A stretch of 9,795 bases of DNA, taken from positions 1-9,795 of the forward strand of contig JAEYYS010000065.1 in assembly GCA_023428335.1 (NCBI GenBank), in the 5' to 3' direction. Positions 6,861 to 9,795 of the stretch are shown piece after piece. The position numbers were made by a program, and so were the translations under genes. The DNA comes from Verrucomicrobiota bacterium (GTDB taxonomy: Bacteria > Verrucomicrobiota > Verrucomicrobiia > Verrucomicrobiales > Verrucomicrobiaceae). Numbering within the stretch: position 1 is the stretch's first letter; the number at the start of each line of letters is the position of its first letter. Below the pieces are notes generated by a model, which had not been told where the DNA came from, ran no database searches, and saw nothing but the letters and a program-made list of their open reading frames with translations.

Positions 6861-8288
6861 ATGACTGCCGATGCTGAACCGATGAACTTCCTCAACCGCC
6901 GCCAGTGGCTGAACCGCTTCGGCCAAGGGCTGGGCGGGGTCGCCCTGGCCGAACTGCTGGCGGCCGGGCAGGCCGGCGCGGCCGGTCTTCCCGCCGGCAC
7001 GCACCTGGTGCCCAAGGCGAAGCGCATCATCTACCTGTTCATGTCGGGCGGACCGTCCCACCTCGACCTCTTCGATTACAAACCCCTGCTCAACCAGCGC
7101 CACGGCGAGCAGTTGCCCGACAGCGTGCGCGGCAGCCAGCGCCTGACCGGCATGTCCGGCAACCAGTCGTCGATCCCCATGGTCGGCTCGCCCTTCAAGT
7201 TCGCCCAGCACGGCCGCGCCGGCGCCTGGTTCAGCGAGCTGCTGCCGCACACCGCCTCCATCGCCGATGAACTCTGCGTGGTGCGTTCGATGTTCACCGA
7301 GAGCATCAATCATGGTCCGGGCGTGACCTTCTTCCAGACCGGCTCGCAGATCGCCGGCCGGCCAAGCATGGGCGCCTGGCTCAGCTACGGGCTCGGTTCG
7401 GAGAACGCCAACCTGCCCGCCTTCACGGTGCTCATCACCCAGGGCAAGGGCGGCCAGCCGCTCGGTGCCCACCTCTGGGGCAGCGGCTTTCTGCCAACCC
7501 GCCACCAGGGGGTGCTGTTCCGCGCCGCCAAGGATCCGGTGCTCTACCTCGGCAATCCGGCGGGTGTCGATCCCGCCAGCCGACGCCTGCTGCTCGATCG
7601 CCTGCGTGAGCTGCATGAGCACCAGTTCGCCGGCACGCCCGACGTGGAAATCCAGAATCGCATGGACCACTACGAGATGGCCTGGCGCATGCAGAGCAGC
7701 ATCCCCGACGCCACCGGCATCGACGACGAACCCCAGCATGTGCTCGATTTGTATGGGCCCGATGTGAAGACACCGGGCACCTTCGCCGCCAACTGCCTGC
7801 AGGCGCGCCGCCTGGCCGAGCGCGGCGTCCGCTTCATCCAGTTGTATCACCAGGACTGGGATCATCACGGCGGCCTGCCGGGCGCCCTGCCGCGGTTGTG
7901 CAAGGAGACCGATCAGCCTGCCGCCGCCCTGGTGAAGGACTTGAAACAGCGCGGCCTGCTCGACGACACCCTCGTCGTCTGGGGCGGCGAGTTTGGGCGC
8001 ACGAACTACTGCCAGGGCAAGATCCAGGCGAACTTTGGCCGCGATCATCACCCGCGCTGCTTCACCGCCTGGATGGCCGGCGGCGGCATCAAGGCCGGCG
8101 CGGTCCATGGCGAAACCGACGAGTTCGGCTACAACGTCGTCCGCGACGGTGTGCACATCCACGACTTCCACGCCACCCTGCTGCACCTGCTCGGCATCGA
8201 TCACGAGCGCCTGACCTACAAGTTCCAGGGCCGGCGCTACCGCCTGACCGACATTCACGGCCACGTCGTGCCGGGACTGCTGGCCTGA
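6861..8288 (+). CDS. DUF1501 domain-containing protein with twin-arginine signal
   Basis: This 475-residue protein belongs to the DUF1501 family, which has an alkaline-phosphatase/sulfatase-like fold but no settled activity. The N-terminus carries a Tat-like signal: NRRQWLNRF (Arg13-Arg14) followed by a hydrophobic run GLGGVALAELLAAG, so it is probably exported folded. Family marks: MSGGPSHLDLFDYKP (61-75), HGPGVTFFQTG (151-161), RPSMGAWLSYGLG, DWDHHGGLP (332-340), VVWGGEFGRT (372-381), GRDHHPRCF (393-401), MAGGGIKAG, and the C-terminal LLHLLGIDHERLTYKFQGR. The His/Asp-rich motifs could hold metal, as in related phosphatases; this is inference. Length is normal. ATG 6861 is taken as start, but ATG 6882 (MNFLNRRQ) would give a more usual short n-region; neither has a Shine-Dalgarno, and the preceding bases are pyrimidine-rich. 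It is 11 bases after the PSCyt1 gene and likely functions with it. Confidence 0.92.
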   Translation: MTADAEPMNFLNRRQWLNRFGQGLGGVALAELLAAGQAGAAGLPAGTHLVPKAKRIIYLFMSGGPSHLDLFDYKPLLNQRHGEQLPDSVRGSQRLTGMSGNQSSIPMVGSPFKFAQHGRAGAWFSELLPHTASIADELCVVRSMFTESINHGPGVTFFQTGSQIAGRPSMGAWLSYGLGSENANLPAFTVLITQGKGGQPLGAHLWGSGFLPTRHQGVLFRAAKDPVLYLGNPAGVDPASRRLLLDRLRELHEHQFAGTPDVEIQNRMDHYEMAWRMQSSIPDATGIDDEPQHVLDLYGPDVKTPGTFAANCLQARRLAERGVRFIQLYHQDWDHHGGLPGALPRLCKETDQPAAALVKDLKQRGLLDDTLVVWGGEFGRTNYCQGKIQANFGRDHHPRCFTAWMAGGGIKAGAVHGETDEFGYNVVRDGVHIHDFHATLLHLLGIDHERLTYKFQGRRYRLTDIHGHVVPGLLA

Positions 8289-8392
8289 CCGAAGGCTGCC
8301 CGCACGGATCGCTGCTGAAAGCGGTGTCTGCCTGTGCCTATACGCGGCTCAAGCGGTGCCCGCAGCCGAGGCGTGAGGGGCGGGTGGGGTGC

Positions 8393-8422
8393 AAAAGAAA
8401 AGGCGGGCTTGCGCCCGCCTTT
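8393..8422 (-). terminator. Rho-independent terminator after tsf (probably bidirectional)
   Basis: AAAGGCGGGC (8399-8408), loop TTGC, and GCCCGCCTTT (8413-8422) form a perfect 10-bp stem. On the minus strand it is followed by TTTTCTTTT, a good U-tract, and starts 26 bases beyond the tsf stop. On the plus strand the stem ends in TTT only, so it may also stop transcripts of the DUF1501 gene, though less strongly. The bases between the DUF1501 stop and this hairpin (8289-8392) show no gene or other signal that I can recognise. Confidence 0.85.
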
Positions 8423-8448
8423 CCGTGAGGTGTTCTGCTGTCGGAGGC

Positions 8449-9045
8449 TCAGATGTCCTCGCCCACCGCGTAGCGGGTGAAGCGGCGGACGACGAGGTTT
8501 TCGCCGAGCTCGGCGACCTTGCCCTTGATCAGATCGCCGATGGTGATGTCGGGATTCTTGATGAAGGCCTGCTCGAGCAGGCAGTGGTCGGCGTAGAACT
8601 TGTCCATCTTGCCGTCGACGATCTTCTGAACGATGTTGTCGGGCTTGCCCTTGACCTGTTCAGCGGCGATTTCGCGTTCCTTGGTCACCAGATCGGCCGG
8701 GACTTCGTCGCGGCTGAGGTGACGCGGGTTGGCGGCGGCGATGTGCAGGGAGATGTCCTTGACGAGCGCCTGGAAGTTTTCGTTGCGGGCGACGAAGTCG
8801 GTCTCGCAGTTCACTTCGATGAGCACGCCGATGCGGCCGGCCATGTGGATGTAGGAGGCGATGATGCCTTCCTTCGTCTGGCGGTCGGCCTTCTTCTCGG
8901 CCTTGATGGTGCCCTTCTTGCGCAGGATGGTTTCAGCCTTCTCCAGGTCGCCGTCGGCTTCCTTGAGGGCGGCTTTGCATTCCATCATGCCCGCGTTGGT
9001 TTTCTCACGCAGGGTCTGGACGAGTTTGGCGGTGATTTCTGCCAT
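8449..9045 (-). CDS. tsf: Elongation factor Ts
   Basis: EF-Ts is the cytoplasmic guanine-nucleotide exchange factor that regenerates EF-Tu-GTP during translation. The 198-residue product begins with the UBA-like N-terminal domain, KLVQTLREKTNAGMMECKAAL (7-27) and DGDLEKAETILRKKG (31-45), continues with the exchange motif TDFV at 82-85 within EVNCETDFVARN, and has a C-terminal domain with DKFYADHCLLEQAFIK (148-163) and VRRFTRYAVGE. It is the short form, like Thermus and many other bacteria (about 200 residues), rather than the 283-residue E. coli type, so the second core subdomain is reduced. The start at 9045 matches family N-termini; no Shine-Dalgarno is seen, the leader being C-rich. It lies 26 bases after rpsB on the same strand, the classic rpsB-tsf order, and ends at a strong terminator. 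Confidence 0.97.
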   Translation of the reverse strand: MAEITAKLVQTLREKTNAGMMECKAALKEADGDLEKAETILRKKGTIKAEKKADRQTKEGIIASYIHMAGRIGVLIEVNCETDFVARNENFQALVKDISLHIAAANPRHLSRDEVPADLVTKEREIAAEQVKGKPDNIVQKIVDGKMDKFYADHCLLEQAFIKNPDITIGDLIKGKVAELGENLVVRRFTRYAVGEDI

Positions 9046-9071
9046 GGTATGAGTCGGGTCGGGGATGGGGG

Positions 9072-9761
9072 TTACTTCTTGGCGTCGGCCATGGCCGTGA
9101 TCACCGGGTCGATCAGCTTCTGCAGGATGATGCGGATCGAGCGGATGGCGTCGTCGTTGGCGGCGATCGGGTAGTCGATGATGTTCGGGTCGGCGTTGGT
9201 GTCGACCAGGGCAACGATCGGGATGCGCAGGCGGCGGGCCTCATGCACGGCGATGTGCTCGCGGGCCGAGTCCACGATGACGACGGCGTCCGGATACTTG
9301 TCCATGCCACGCACACCGCGCAGGTTGCGTTCGAGCTTGATGCGCTCGCGGTTGAGGCTGGCGAGCTCCTTCTTGGACATCATCTTGAACTCCGGCTTCT
9401 TCTCGATCTCCTCGAGGTAGTTCAGGCGGGCGACGCTCTTGCGGATGGTCTCCAGGTTGGTGAGCGTGCCGCCGAGCCAGCGGTGGTTGACGTAGAACTG
9501 GCCGCAGGCTTCAGCCGCCTCGCGGATGGCCTCCTGGGCCTGGCGCTTGCAGCCGACGAAAAGGATGCGCTTGTTCTTGCGGGCGAGGTCGGCGAGGAAC
9601 TCGGCGGCCTGGGCGACCTGGGTGACGGTCTCCTCAATGTTGAGGATGTGGATCTGGTTGCGGGACTCCAGGATGAAGGGCTTCATCTTGGGGTTCCAGC
9701 GACGGGTTTGGTGGCCGAAATGGACTCCGGCTTCGACGAGTTCAGCGAGGGCTTGGGACAT
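9072..9761 (-). CDS. rpsB: 30S ribosomal protein S2
   Basis: Complete S2 of 229 residues, a small-subunit protein at the head-body junction that is needed for S1 to bind. Family signatures are all present: AGVHFGHQTRRWNPKMKPFI (11-30), ILFVGCKRQAQEAI (66-79), YVNHRWLGGTLTN (90-102), RNLRGVRGMDKYPDAVVIVD (145-164), and the C-terminal IVALVDTNADPNIIDYPIAANDDA block (from about 182). It lacks the long C-terminal extension seen in some S2 proteins. Start ATG 9761 fits family N-termini (MSQALAELVEAG). The nearest AGGAG is 17 bases upstream, too far for a normal Shine-Dalgarno, and the spacer is C-rich. Only 34 bases of leader are in the window, so the promoter and any S2 autoregulatory leader lie beyond it. 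tsf follows after 26 bases. Confidence 0.97.
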   Translation of the reverse strand: MSQALAELVEAGVHFGHQTRRWNPKMKPFILESRNQIHILNIEETVTQVAQAAEFLADLARKNKRILFVGCKRQAQEAIREAAEACGQFYVNHRWLGGTLTNLETIRKSVARLNYLEEIEKKPEFKMMSKKELASLNRERIKLERNLRGVRGMDKYPDAVVIVDSAREHIAVHEARRLRIPIVALVDTNADPNIIDYPIAANDDAIRSIRIILQKLIDPVITAMADAKK

Positions 9762-9795
9762 GTGGGTGGGGGTGCCTGCTCCTGCACGTCCGGGG

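Noticed and set aside
6711..8264. 517-residue minus-strand open frame antisense to the DUF1501 gene
   Set aside because: No recognisable motif, repetitive Ala/Gly/Val/Gln-rich composition, and exact opposition to a well-conserved gene.
8289..8392. Searched for a tRNA, small ORF or riboswitch between the DUF1501 gene and the terminator
   Set aside because: No cloverleaf, start with a plausible ribosome site, or conserved RNA motif could be made out.
8389..9174. 261-residue plus-strand open frame antisense to tsf
   Set aside because: It starts inside the terminator hairpin and is opposite the complete, conserved tsf gene.

Overview
The window is GC-rich chromosomal DNA, most likely from a member of the PVC group and probably Verrucomicrobiota. 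The basis is a neighbouring pair of genes, a PSCyt1/DUF1549/DUF1553 cytochrome-like protein and a DUF1501 protein, a combination greatly expanded in Planctomycetota and Verrucomicrobiota, plus a Gfo/Idh/MocA oxidoreductase of the type common there. The phylum call is an inference from family recognition, not from an alignment.

Layout. Positions 1-537 (+) hold the 3' end of a Gfo/Idh/MocA-type oxidoreductase. It meets, tail to tail with a 38-base overlap, a minus-strand cluster read from high to low coordinates: an AraC-family regulator (3723-2878), lnt (apolipoprotein N-acyltransferase, 2826-1153) and rsmD (16S rRNA m2G966 methyltransferase, 1108-500). A 54-base divergent gap (3724-3777) separates the AraC gene from a plus-strand pair: a 1023-residue secreted PSCyt1-DUF1549-LamG-DUF1553 protein (3778-6849) and, 11 bases later, a Tat-type DUF1501 protein (6861-8288). 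The pair converges on the minus-strand translation operon rpsB-tsf (9761-8449), with a strong intrinsic terminator between them (8393-8422). No gene-free stretch reaches 300 bases; the longest is 8289-8448.

How the genes may work together. The PSCyt1 protein (Sec signal, CxxCH haem site, LamG module) and the DUF1501 protein (twin-arginine signal, alkaline-phosphatase-like fold) are probably an exported pair acting on an extracellular or periplasmic carbohydrate-related substrate. The divergent AraC protein is the obvious candidate regulator, and the oxidoreductase at the left edge fits the same sugar-related theme. These functional links are inferred; the biochemical role of such pairs is not established as far as I know. 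rsmD, lnt, rpsB and tsf are housekeeping genes.

The most notable sequence signal is inside the PSCyt1 gene: a run of eight A followed at once by a perfect 7-bp GC-rich hairpin (5119-5147). In the sense direction it contains an in-frame A AAA AAG slippery heptamer; in the antisense direction it is a textbook intrinsic terminator. Otherwise the window looks like an ordinary PVC chromosome, and I do not see a clearly new multi-gene system.
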